This document shows positions 1-7,974 of a DNA stretch of 8,823 nt, in pieces. The notes beneath the pieces were generated by a model that was given only the letters and a program-made list of their open reading frames with translations, was not told where the DNA came from and made no database searches. Numbering within the stretch: the first letter of the stretch is position 1; every line of letters starts with the position of its first letter. This stretch comes from Dehalococcoidia bacterium LH_S1 (lineage in GTDB: Bacteria; Chloroflexota; Dehalococcoidia; SZUA-161; SpSt-899), in the NCBI GenBank assembly GCA_023660035.1, contig JAGXOF010000035.1, positions 1 to 8,823 on the forward strand. The letters run 5' to 3'. The position numbers and the translations under genes were made by a program.

Positions 1-2330
1 CCTCTTTGGCTACTTATGCCCGCGTTAATGAGTATGCTTTTATCGAGACCCCTTATCGCAGGGTCATAAAGGAGCTGGACAACGATTCTACCAACCTGTT
101 GAATAGAACCATACGCGGGCCTGTATATGATTCAAAGGACCAGCTTGTAGCGGATGCTGGGACGGTAGTAGATGAGGAAGTGGCCCGAAAGCTTGCTGCT
201 TTGCCTTCGTGCCAGATCCCGGTAAAACCCTATGCATCCTCGGATGTTGAATACCTCCCTGCAGATGAGGAAGATAAATATACCATTGCTCAGGCGAATG
301 TACGGTTTGATGAGCATGACCAGATACTCGACGAGAGAGTTGAATCTCGCCACGGCAAGCGTTTCCTGGAGGAGAACCCGGAGAATGTTCATTTCATGGA
401 CATATCCACTAATCAGACAATGAGTGTCAGCACCTCTCTTATACCTTTCCTTGAAAACGATGACGCTAACAGGGCTTTGATGGGTTCAAACATGCAGCGG
501 CAATCGGTTCCGATCATTTTCCCTGAAAGCCCTACCGTGGGCACTGGCATGGAGCGTGAGGTGGGGCGTGATAGTGGTCAGGTAGTACTTTCTCCGGTTG
601 ATGGGGAGATAAAATCTGCCACTGCGACGGGAATAATCCTCAAAGGGGATGACGATAAAGAATATGCTTATCCCCTGAAGAAATTCGTTAGAAGCAATCA
701 GGGGACATGCATCATCCAATATCCGAGGGTTAACAAAGGGGCTCGAGTGAGCCAGGGTCAGGTCCTTGTAGATGGCTCATGCACTGACAATGGAGAACTG
801 GCTTTGGGGCAGAATGTTCTCTGCGCTTTCCTGAACTGGGAAGGTTATACGTTTGAAGACGCGATAGTTATCTCAGAGAGGCTGGTTCAAGAGGACAAGT
901 TTACCTCTATCCATATCGAGAAATATGAGATTGAAGCGAGGGAAACAAAACTGGGGCCTGAAGAGATCACCAGGGATATTCCCAATGTTAGTGAAGCCAA
1001 TCTGAGGAATTTGGATGAGTACGGCATCATTCGCATCGGTGCCGAGGTATCGTCAGGAGATATTCTGGTGGGGAAGATTACTCCAAAGGGAGAGAGGGTT
1101 CTAACTGCTGAGGAAAAGCTCCTTCGGGCTATCTTTGGTGAGAAAGCCCGGGATGTGAAAGATACCTCGCTGCGCATGCCTCATGGTAAATATGGCAAGA
1201 TAATAGGGGTTAAGCTATTCTCCAGGGAAAACTGGGACCAGCTGGATCCTGGTGTTACCAAGATGATCCGGGTTTTTGTGGCACAAAAGAGGAAGGTCTC
1301 GGAGGGTGACAAACTTGCTGGTCGGCACGGGAATAAGGGGGTTATTGCCAAAGTGCTCCCTGTAGCAGACATGCCCTATCTTCCTGATGGCCGGCCGGTG
1401 GATGTTGTACTTAGCCCATTAGGGGTTCCTTCACGAATGAATGTGGGCCAATTGTTGGAGACCCATCTTGGTTGGGCTTCCTATGTTCTCGGTTTCAAGG
1501 CGCTAACTCCCATCTTCAACGGGGCTGATGAAACGACAATCGAGGACCTTCTGGCTCAGACCTGGTTCGTTCAGCGTGCGGCTGAAGATCACAGTCTTGA
1601 CAACAACTTGAGCCATGTGGAGCGTGCTAAAGCATGGCTTGCTCAAAAGGGCTTTGATAGGCAGGATATTTTCGACAATGAAGCCAACAGGGGAGAGGCT
1701 AGGAGTGTTTGCCTCAAACTATGGCTTGAGGAACAGGGCGTGGACAACGCACTTGATATGGATGATAAGACCCTGGAGGAAACGGCAAAGCAACTTTCTT
1801 ATAAGAATAGAACAGCACCACCAATTACCGGTAAGTCGCCTCTTTACGACGGACGCACTGGTGAGGCATTTGGATCAGCTGTAACAGTGGGAAGTATGTA
1901 CATAATGAAACTGGTCCACTTGGTTGAGGACAAGATCCATGCCCGGTCGACGGGGCCCTATTCCCTTGTTACCCAGCAACCTCTCGGCGGGAAGGCTCAA
2001 TTTGGCGGACAGCGATTTGGTGAGATGGAGGTCTGGGCACTTGAGGCATACGGAGCTGCCTTCAATCTACAGGAGATGCTGACAATTAAGTCGGATGATG
2101 TCGTGGGCCGGGTCAAAACATATAGCCAGATCATAAAGGGAGAGGAGATTGGCTCCTTAGGAGTGCCGGAATCGTTTAAGGTGCTGGTGAAGGAGTTGCA
2201 GAGTTTGGGATTGGGAGTTGAGGTTCTCTCTGAAGGAGAGAAAGAGGTTAGCCCGGTGGAGGAGGTATCTGAGGGCGTGCCACGATTAGGAGTAAATTTG
2301 ATGGGAATGGAAATAGAGGAGGGCGATTAA
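1..2330 (+). CDS. rpoB: DNA-directed RNA polymerase subunit beta, C-terminal part (5' end outside window)
   Basis: Beta subunit of core RNA polymerase; with beta-prime it forms the active-site cleft. The reading frame is open from the first base (complete codons from 3, reading S-L-A-T-Y-A-R), and the TTG at 6 is an internal Leu codon, not a start. Counting that Leu as residue 1, 774 residues are visible, about 60% of a usual beta subunit. Seen in order: NDDANRALMGSNMQRQ (151-166), GYTFEDAIVIS (280-290, with the Glu-Asp pair near the active site), GDKLAGRHGNKG (434-445; K436 and K444 have the spacing of E. coli K1065/K1073), GVPSRMNVGQLLETHLG (473-489), LYDGRTGE (613-620) and the highly conserved C-terminal block from ARSTGPYSLVTQQPLGGKAQ to about 740 that clamps onto beta-prime. 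A helical stretch at about 515-605 is longer than in Firmicutes or Actinobacteria and recalls Chloroflexota. The last 30 residues are acidic and variable. The rifampicin region lies upstream, so resistance cannot be judged. The gene overlaps rpoC by one base. Confidence 0.98.
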   Translation, partial: SLATYARVNEYAFIETPYRRVIKELDNDSTNLLNRTIRGPVYDSKDQLVADAGTVVDEEVARKLAALPSCQIPVKPYASSDVEYLPADEEDKYTIAQANVRFDEHDQILDERVESRHGKRFLEENPENVHFMDISTNQTMSVSTSLIPFLENDDANRALMGSNMQRQSVPIIFPESPTVGTGMEREVGRDSGQVVLSPVDGEIKSATATGIILKGDDDKEYAYPLKKFVRSNQGTCIIQYPRVNKGARVSQGQVLVDGSCTDNGELALGQNVLCAFLNWEGYTFEDAIVISERLVQEDKFTSIHIEKYEIEARETKLGPEEITRDIPNVSEANLRNLDEYGIIRIGAEVSSGDILVGKITPKGERVLTAEEKLLRAIFGEKARDVKDTSLRMPHGKYGKIIGVKLFSRENWDQLDPGVTKMIRVFVAQKRKVSEGDKLAGRHGNKGVIAKVLPVADMPYLPDGRPVDVVLSPLGVPSRMNVGQLLETHLGWASYVLGFKALTPIFNGADETTIEDLLAQTWFVQRAAEDHSLDNNLSHVERAKAWLAQKGFDRQDIFDNEANRGEARSVCLKLWLEEQGVDNALDMDDKTLEETAKQLSYKNRTAPPITGKSPLYDGRTGEAFGSAVTVGSMYIMKLVHLVEDKIHARSTGPYSLVTQQPLGGKAQFGGQRFGEMEVWALEAYGAAFNLQEMLTIKSDDVVGRVKTYSQIIKGEEIGSLGVPESFKVLVKELQSLGLGVEVLSEGEKEVSPVEEVSEGVPRLGVNLMGMEIEEGD
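2316..2323 (+). promoter_or_regulatory. rpoC ribosome binding site inside the end of rpoB
   Basis: GAGGAGGG lies 6 bases before the ATG at 2330 and is a strong match to the anti-Shine-Dalgarno of 16S rRNA. It sits within the last codons of rpoB. The rpoB stop and rpoC start share one base (TAATG), an arrangement that favours translational coupling and roughly equal amounts of the two subunits. This site fixes the rpoC start. Confidence 0.85.
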
Positions 2331-5300
2331 TGCTGCAATTTAATGATTTCAGCAGTCTAAGACTATGCCTTGCTTCGCCTGAACAGATACAAAGTTGGTC
2401 ATATGGTGAGGTAACGAAGCCGGAAACAATTAATTACCGCACCTTAAAACCTGAGAAAGACGGACTTTTCTGTGAGCGTATATTCGGCCCGACCAAGGAC
2501 TATGAATGCAGTTGTGGGAAATACAAGAAGGCAAGATATAAGGGGCATATCTGCGAGAAATGCGGAGTTGAAGTTGCCCATTCCTCCGTGCGCAGAGAGC
2601 GCATGGGGCATATCGAGCTTGCTGCACCGGTAGCTCATATCTGGTTCATAAAGGTAACCCCGAGTCGGCTTGGCCTTCTCCTCGATCTTTCGCCAAAGAA
2701 ATTGGAGCAAGTAATATATTTTGCCAAGTTCCTTGTTACACATGTTGATGAAGAAGCCCGAACACAGGTGATCAATGAACTTCGGGACGAACTGGAGTTT
2801 AGCTCAATACAGAAGCAGGAACCGTCCAATGGAGAGGTGGAAAAGGAGTTATTGTCTCCGGAAGTGGAGGAAGAGGGTGGTGAATCACAGGATCAGATCG
2901 TATCCAAGATTAAGGAACTGGAAGACTTGAAGCCGCTGAAGCTTATCGGGATAAATGAGTATCGTGAATTGAAGAGCCGATGGGGGAAGATCTTTCAGGC
3001 GGGGATGGGTGCTGAGGCTATTCTGGAGTTTGTTAAACAGCTGGATCTGGAAAAGTTGCATGAAGATCTTGCGCAGGAAGTCGCCGTTAGTTCCGGACAG
3101 AATCAGAGGAAAGCGATAAAGCGACTGCGGGTCGTTGAATCGTTCCGGAAGCAAGGGACCAAGCCTGAATGGATGATCCTTACCGTACTTCCCGTCACGC
3201 CTCCGGAACTCAGGCCGATGGTTCAGCTTGATGGGGGGAGATTTGCCACAAGCGATATCAACGACCTTTATCGCAGGGTAATAAACCGTAATAACCGCCT
3301 CAAGAGGCTTATGGAGATGGGTACTCCTGAGGTCATTATTCGCAATGAGAAGCGCATGTTGCAGGAGGCAGTGGATTCATTGCTTGATAACGGGCGTCGT
3401 GGGCAACCGGTATCCAGCAGTAGCGGACATATTCTAAAATCGCTCTCGGATACTATAAGGGGCAAGCAAGGACATTTCCGCCAGAATCTGCTGGGCAAAC
3501 GCGTGGACTATAGCGGGCGCTCGGTTATCATAGCGGGACCCAGTTTGAAACCTCACCAGTGTGGTTTGCCGAAGCGCATGGCACTGGAGTTATTCAAACC
3601 GTTTGTCATGCGCCGCTTGATAGAGCGAGGACTGGCACACAATGTCAGGAATGCCAAACGAGCTGTAGAGCAGGGCAAAGCTGAAGTGTGGGACATCGTG
3701 GAAGAGGTGGTCAAGGACCATCCTATATTGCTGAATCGGGCTCCAACATTGCATAGATTAGGTATCCAGGCTTTTCAGCCTGTGTTGATCGACAGCAGTG
3801 CCATCCAGGTTCATCCTTTGGTGTGCGCTGGATTCAATGCTGACTTCGACGGTGACCAGATGGCGGTCCATGTGCCTTTGTCGAAGCCCGCAATTGAAGA
3901 AGCCAGAACGGTAATGCTGAGCAGTAACAATCTGCTCTTGCCAAGCTCAGGGGAGCCCGTGGTGACCCCTACAAGGGAGATAATTCTTGGCTGTTATTAT
4001 TTAACCTCGGCGAAAGAGGGGGCCAAAGGGGAAGGAAAGGTTTTTGCTGACTTTGAGGATGCCAAGATGGCTTATGATATGGGAGTGATTGATCTAACAG
4101 CTGAGATAGAGGTCCGTGGCCAGAATGGAGACGGACGGCTCAAGACCACCGTCGGGCGTATTATCTTTAGTGAAGCAGTCCCGGAGGAGTTTGGCTTCTA
4201 CAATCATTTGGTGGATAAAAAGGAACTCAAGCAGCTAACTACTGAGTGCTGCCAGCGCCTGGGCAATGAAGTTGCTGCCACCATGATAGATGATATTAAA
4301 CATTTAGGGTTTAAGTACTCGACCAGGTCTGGATTAACCATGGCTGTGAGCGACCTTGAAATCCCAGAAGCGAAGGCGGGTATTATAGAACACGCTGATA
4401 ATGAAGTGAGGAACATTGAAGAGCAGTTTGAAGATGGCCTCATGACCGAGGATGAACGTTATCAGAGCGTTGTGGGGGTCTGGAGCAGAACCACTGAGGA
4501 GGTGACGGAAAGCCTGCAGAACTCACTTGATCGCGAGGGATCGGTTTACATGATGGCCAATTCTGGAGCCAGGGGAAGCATAGATCAGGTCAGGCAAATG
4601 GCTGGAATGCGAGGTTTGATGAGTGATCCCTCTGGCCAGATTATAGAGTTGCCCATAAGGGCCAGCTTCCGCGAAGGGCTTTCTGTGTTGGAGTACTTCA
4701 TTTCTACACATGGTGCTCGCAAGGGGTTGGCGGATACTGCCCTGCGAACTTCTGATAGTGGCTATCTGACAAGAAGGCTCATTGACGTAGCACAAGAGGT
4801 TATGGTCAAGGAGGAGAACTGCGGTACTGAAGAAGGGATATGGGTTAGTGAACCGAATGATAAGGATAAGGGCCTTCTTCCCTCTATGTTTGAGAGGCTT
4901 GTGATGCGTATAGCCGCTCGCCCGGTTGCTCATCCGGAGACCGGAGAGATAATTGTAGGACGTGATGAAGAGATCGATGCGCAAAAAGCGTCGAAAATAA
5001 TAGAAACTGGAATTAGTGAGGTCTTTGTCAGGTCTCCTCTGACTTGCAAGTCGCGGATGGGGATATGTCAACGTTGTTATGGAATAGACCTTGCGTCTAG
5101 GCATATAGCGGATATGGACAGTGCTGTGGGCATTGTTGCTGCTCAGAGCATCGGTGAGCCTGGCACGCAGCTTACTATGAGGACTTTCCACACAGGTGGG
5201 GTAGCTGGAGGGGGAGATATTACCAGTGGTCTCCCCCGTGTTGAGGAGCTGTTTGAAGCCAGGCATCCCAAGGGACAGGCGGCTATCTCTGAAATAGATG

Positions 5301-6196
5301 GTGTGGTGGAGATAACGGAATGTGAAGGCGGATGGAAAATCAAGATAGTAAACACCGAGAGTCGCCATGATGACTATTCACTGCCTCAGGGATATAAAGT
5401 GATGGTAAGTGATGGTCAAGTTGTAGAGTCAGGGCAGGTATTGGCCGTGCCTGCAAGCGATGAAGAGGCGAAGGGGTCTGACTCCTCGATTCTGAGCAAT
5501 ACCGAAGGCAAAGTTGAAGTTCAAGATGACCAGATATCTGTTTGGCATCAAGAGACGGAAGATTGGGAGCAAGTGGTGCCACCTGCGGCGTCTTTCCTGG
5601 TGAAGAGTGGTGATCAGGTGAAAGCCGGTGACCAGCTTACAGAGGGGGCGCTTAAGCCTCAGGATATTTTGCGGATTAAAGGTGTGGAAGCAGTCCAGCG
5701 TTACCTGGTGAATGAGGTCCAAAAGGTTTACAGAAATCAAGGAGTGAATATCCACGATAAGCACATAGAGGTTATCGTCGGCAGAATGCTGCGCAAGGTT
5801 CTCATTGATGCCTCTGGTGACACCGGGTTGTTACCTGGGGACTTAATCGACTGGGTTGACTTCGGAGAGGTGAATGCCAAGGTGTTGGCTGAGGGTGGTG
5901 AACCAGCCATAGCCCATCCAGTGTTACTTGGGATAACGAGAGCTTCTCTAACAGCTCCTAGCTTCTTGGCTGCGGCCTCCTTCCAGGAGACTACGAGAGT
6001 TCTAACCCAAGCTGCTATTTCCGGGGCCGTGGATCACTTGCAGGGGTTGAAAGAAAACGTCATTATCGGGAAGCTTATTCCTGCCCGTAGCAAGGTGACA
6101 AAGGAGATGCTGGAGGAGCAAAAGAGACTGTTAGAGGAATCAAGGCAAGCTCCTGTTCTTGAAGATGGTAGCAGGTCTTTGCCAGCTTACAGCTGA
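2330..6196 (+). CDS. rpoC: DNA-directed RNA polymerase subunit beta-prime, complete
   Basis: Largest, catalytic subunit of core RNA polymerase, 1,288 residues. The start is fixed by the strong SD and TAATG overlap with rpoB, and LASPEQIQSWSYGEVTKPET (14-33) is the expected N-terminus. The zinc ribbon has Cys at 60, 62, 75 and 78. An acidic, low-conservation linker covers about 159-190. GKRVDYSGRSVIIAGP (389-404) precedes the catalytic loop NADFDGDQM (503-511), whose Asp 505, 507 and 509 hold the active-site magnesium. The bridge helix lies around 738-780 (SVYMMANSGARGS...). The second zinc site is Cys 831, 906, 913 and 916. The trigger loop, GEPGTQLTMRTFHTGG (942-957), carries Met950 and His954, equivalent to E. 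coli M932/H936. There is no SI3-like insertion after the trigger loop. GRMLRKVLI and the ARASFQETTRVL-type block (here ITRASLTAPSFLAAASFQET, 1202-1221) close the protein. All key residues are intact. The ORF ends in three consecutive in-frame stops, TGA TAA TAG. It is cotranscribed with rpoB and is convergent with cimA. Confidence 0.99.
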   Translation: MLQFNDFSSLRLCLASPEQIQSWSYGEVTKPETINYRTLKPEKDGLFCERIFGPTKDYECSCGKYKKARYKGHICEKCGVEVAHSSVRRERMGHIELAAPVAHIWFIKVTPSRLGLLLDLSPKKLEQVIYFAKFLVTHVDEEARTQVINELRDELEFSSIQKQEPSNGEVEKELLSPEVEEEGGESQDQIVSKIKELEDLKPLKLIGINEYRELKSRWGKIFQAGMGAEAILEFVKQLDLEKLHEDLAQEVAVSSGQNQRKAIKRLRVVESFRKQGTKPEWMILTVLPVTPPELRPMVQLDGGRFATSDINDLYRRVINRNNRLKRLMEMGTPEVIIRNEKRMLQEAVDSLLDNGRRGQPVSSSSGHILKSLSDTIRGKQGHFRQNLLGKRVDYSGRSVIIAGPSLKPHQCGLPKRMALELFKPFVMRRLIERGLAHNVRNAKRAVEQGKAEVWDIVEEVVKDHPILLNRAPTLHRLGIQAFQPVLIDSSAIQVHPLVCAGFNADFDGDQMAVHVPLSKPAIEEARTVMLSSNNLLLPSSGEPVVTPTREIILGCYYLTSAKEGAKGEGKVFADFEDAKMAYDMGVIDLTAEIEVRGQNGDGRLKTTVGRIIFSEAVPEEFGFYNHLVDKKELKQLTTECCQRLGNEVAATMIDDIKHLGFKYSTRSGLTMAVSDLEIPEAKAGIIEHADNEVRNIEEQFEDGLMTEDERYQSVVGVWSRTTEEVTESLQNSLDREGSVYMMANSGARGSIDQVRQMAGMRGLMSDPSGQIIELPIRASFREGLSVLEYFISTHGARKGLADTALRTSDSGYLTRRLIDVAQEVMVKEENCGTEEGIWVSEPNDKDKGLLPSMFERLVMRIAARPVAHPETGEIIVGRDEEIDAQKASKIIETGISEVFVRSPLTCKSRMGICQRCYGIDLASRHIADMDSAVGIVAAQSIGEPGTQLTMRTFHTGGVAGGGDITSGLPRVEELFEARHPKGQAAISEIDGVVEITECEGGWKIKIVNTESRHDDYSLPQGYKVMVSDGQVVESGQVLAVPASDEEAKGSDSSILSNTEGKVEVQDDQISVWHQETEDWEQVVPPAASFLVKSGDQVKAGDQLTEGALKPQDILRIKGVEAVQRYLVNEVQKVYRNQGVNIHDKHIEVIVGRMLRKVLIDASGDTGLLPGDLIDWVDFGEVNAKVLAEGGEPAIAHPVLLGITRASLTAPSFLAAASFQETTRVLTQAAISGAVDHLQGLKENVIIGKLIPARSKVTKEMLEEQKRLLEESRQAPVLEDGSRSLPAYS

Positions 6197-6220
6197 TAAT
6201 AGATAAGGGGATTTAGAGGC

Positions 6221-6243
6221 TTAGACGCGAAGTCTTATAAAAA
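6221..6243 (+). terminator. weak hairpin between convergent rpoC and cimA (possible terminator)
   Basis: The 57-bp gap between rpoC and cimA must stop transcription from both sides. The only dyad I see is TTAGAC-GCGAA-GTCTTA (6221-6237): four certain pairs (AGAC/GTCT), a T-T mismatch, then one more pair. On the plus strand it is followed by TAAAAA rather than a T-run, so it does not resemble a good intrinsic terminator. Rho-dependent termination or read-through is equally plausible. Confidence 0.2.
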
Positions 6244-6253
6244 GTCATCCGGG

Positions 6254-7849
6254 TCAGGATTCAGATTTAGCATCCTGCAAAAGCCAGTATTCCATGCTGT
6301 CGGCCAGGGCAATCCAGCTCGCCTCGATAATATTAGCTGAAGCCCCAACGGTGTGCCATTCCCGTTCTCCGTCTGTAGATGCTATGAGAACTCGCACTTT
6401 GGCCTCTGTGCCTTCAGTTTCCTCGAGAATGCGGACTTTGTAGTCAGTTAGCTTAACTACACTCACTTTGGGGTAAAACTGGACTAAGGCTTTACGTAGT
6501 GCCTTGTCGAGTGCGTTTACAGGGCCATTGCCCTCAGCGGCAGTGTGATATACATTTTGCCCTACTCTCACTTTCACTACAGCCTCGCAGAGCATTTCAC
6601 CATCGTTGATTGTGGGAGGGCGTCGATTATTCTCCACCACTACCATGAAGTCGACCAGCTCAAATGGTGAAGTATAGTTTGGTTGTGCCCGATGTAACAT
6701 AAGGTTGAATGAAGCATCGGCGTCATCGTACTTGAATCCTTGATTTTCCAGGTCCTTTAACTGTGCTAGGATTTGGCGGGCTTGAGCATTGCCATCTTCA
6801 AGATCCAGTCCCAGTTCCTGTGCTTTGTGTGTTATTGTATTTACCCCTGATAGTTCGGAGACCATAAAGCGGTTGCTATTGCCGACGAGTGATGGATCAA
6901 TATGTTGATAGCTATCTTTAGCCTTGGTCATTGCTGCGATATGCATGCCTCCTTTGTGACCAAAGGCGCTGGCTCCAACATAAGGCAGGTGAGAATCCAG
7001 AGCAAGGTTGGCTACCTCACTGACATAGCGAGATACTTCAGTAAGCTTGGCCAATTGCTCCGAGCTCACACAGTCAATCCCCATTTTTAGCTTGAGTGTG
7101 GGAATGATAGAGCAAAGATTGGCATTCCCGCACCGTTCTCCGTATCCGTTGATCGTTCCCTGCACCTGGGTGGCTCCTGCTTGTACTGCAGCCAGGGTAT
7201 TTGCCACTGCCAGGTCCATGTCGTTATGTGCATGGATGCCTAATGGACTATTGATCCTGTTTTTCACCTGGCTGATGATCGTGTAGATCTCGTTAGGCAT
7301 AGTGCCACCGTTGGTATCGCAGGGTACCAGGCAATCAGCGCCGCTCTCTGCTGCAATCTCGATCGTGCGAAATGTATACTCATGGTCTTTCTTATATCCA
7401 TCGAAGAAATGTTCCGCATCAAAGAATACAGTGAGTCCTTTAGACTTCAGATACCGAATGGAATCGCTGATCATTGCCAGATTTTCGTCCAGGTCTATAT
7501 TGAGAACGTTTAAAACCTGTTCTGTTGACCCTTTGCCAACCAGCGTTGCTGCTCTGGCGGTTGCGTTTATTAAGCCCTTAATTCCGGAATCGTTTTCCGC
7601 CTTTGTATGGGCACGCCGGGTGCTACCAAAAACAACCAGAGTGGCATTTGATAGCCTGATATCTCGTGCTCGATTGAAGAATTCAGTATCCTTTGGACTG
7701 GAGCCCGGCCAGCCACCTTCGATAAGGTGGATGCCTAACTCATCCAGCTTCTTGGCTATCTTGATCTTGTCCTCGACCGAAAGAGACATGCCTTCACGCT
7801 GGGCTCCATCGCGCAACGTTGTATCATAAAGCTGGACATCCAAATTCAT
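6254..7849 (-). CDS. cimA: (R)-citramalate synthase
   Basis: Condenses acetyl-CoA with pyruvate to (R)-citramalate, the first step of the threonine-independent route to 2-oxobutyrate and isoleucine; cytosolic. The protein has 531 residues, the usual length for the family. The DRE-TIM metallolyase barrel covers about 1-290: YDTTLRDGAQREG (8-20, with Arg13 and metal-ligand Asp14), EGGWPGSSPKD (44-54, typical of citramalate rather than isopropylmalate synthases), FDAEHFFDGYK (143-153), HAHND (206-210, metal-binding histidines) and GYGERCGNANL (235-245). A connecting region follows with GHKGGMH (297-303). The LeuA-type regulatory/dimer domain is at about 395-525 and contains AAEGNGPVNALDKALRKAL. 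That domain normally binds the feedback inhibitor, isoleucine in CimA; that it does so here is inferred. The ATG at 7849 is supported by GGAGG seven bases upstream. The gene stands alone on this strand with its own promoter candidate, converges on rpoC, and has no isoleucine-pathway neighbour in view. An isopropylmalate or homocitrate synthase is less likely because of the GGWPGS and FDAEHFFDGY motifs. Confidence 0.95.
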   Translation of the reverse strand: MNLDVQLYDTTLRDGAQREGMSLSVEDKIKIAKKLDELGIHLIEGGWPGSSPKDTEFFNRARDIRLSNATLVVFGSTRRAHTKAENDSGIKGLINATARAATLVGKGSTEQVLNVLNIDLDENLAMISDSIRYLKSKGLTVFFDAEHFFDGYKKDHEYTFRTIEIAAESGADCLVPCDTNGGTMPNEIYTIISQVKNRINSPLGIHAHNDMDLAVANTLAAVQAGATQVQGTINGYGERCGNANLCSIIPTLKLKMGIDCVSSEQLAKLTEVSRYVSEVANLALDSHLPYVGASAFGHKGGMHIAAMTKAKDSYQHIDPSLVGNSNRFMVSELSGVNTITHKAQELGLDLEDGNAQARQILAQLKDLENQGFKYDDADASFNLMLHRAQPNYTSPFELVDFMVVVENNRRPPTINDGEMLCEAVVKVRVGQNVYHTAAEGNGPVNALDKALRKALVQFYPKVSVVKLTDYKVRILEETEGTEAKVRVLIASTDGEREWHTVGASANIIEASWIALADSMEYWLLQDAKSES

Positions 7850-7856
7850 TACTTCG

Positions 7857-7861
7857 CCTCC
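7857..7861 (-). promoter_or_regulatory. cimA ribosome binding site
   Basis: On the minus strand GGAGG (7861 to 7857) is followed by a 7-base spacer, CGAAGTA, and then ATG at 7849. This is a strong SD at good spacing and decides the cimA start. Confidence 0.85.
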
Positions 7862-7870
7862 ACAATTTAG

Positions 7871-7897
7871 AGTATATCAGTAGCGGATGCTTGTCAA
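7871..7897 (-). promoter_or_regulatory. sigma-70-type promoter for cimA
   Basis: Reading the minus strand, a perfect -35 TTGACA (7897 to 7892) and a -10 TATACT (7876 to 7871, five of six matches) are separated by 15 bases, somewhat shorter than the ideal 17. Transcription would begin near 7864, giving a leader of about 15 bases that begins just before the SD. That leaves no room for a leader-peptide attenuator or riboswitch, so any control of cimA transcription would act at the promoter. The short spacer is typical of promoters that need help from an activator, but this is inference. Confidence 0.55.
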
Positions 7898-7904
7898 CGA
7901 ATAG

Positions 7905-7922
7905 GCACATGATTTAGTGTGC
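7905..7922. promoter_or_regulatory. inverted repeat upstream of the cimA promoter (candidate operator)
   Basis: GCACA-N8-TGTGC, an 18-bp dyad with exact 5-bp arms (extendable by one T-G pair), lies 7 bases upstream of the cimA -35 box. Its centre is about 50 bases upstream of the predicted start site, a usual place for an activator. No regulator is recognised from the sequence. Confidence 0.3.
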
Positions 7923-7965
7923 TCGGGCTTGCGTCGGAAGGTGGGTTCCTACCAATAGCGATTTG

Positions 7966-7974
7966 TGCGATAAT
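7966..7974 (+). promoter_or_regulatory. extended -10 promoter candidate for the interrupted gene at 8001
   Basis: TGC-GATAAT fits the extended -10 pattern TGn-TATAAT with one mismatch. The -35 position (about 7946-7951, TTCCTA) matches poorly, as is common when an extended -10 is present. Transcription would start near 7981, about 20 bases before the ATG at 8001. No clear SD precedes that ATG (TAAAGACT only). Together with the cimA promoter it makes 7850-8000 a divergent control region. Confidence 0.4.

Noticed and set aside
6..8. TTG as a start codon for rpoB
   Set aside because: The frame is open upstream to the window edge, and SLATYARVNEYAFIETPYRR is an internal conserved stretch of RpoB. 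TTG is a Leu codon here.
4523..5368. 281-codon open frame antisense to rpoC
   Set aside because: It lies wholly opposite the bridge helix, zinc site and trigger loop of rpoC. The translation has no recognisable domain and no SD was seen. It is best explained as a shadow of constrained codon use on the other strand.
7302..7829. 175-codon plus-strand frame inside cimA
   Set aside because: Fully antisense to the conserved N-terminal barrel of cimA, with no family resemblance. A coding shadow.
7940..7960. Possible T-box (GGTGGGTTCC resembling GGTGGTACC)
   Set aside because: It would read on the plus strand, away from cimA, and precedes a non-amino-acid gene. The core T-box sequence, specifier stem and terminator are missing.
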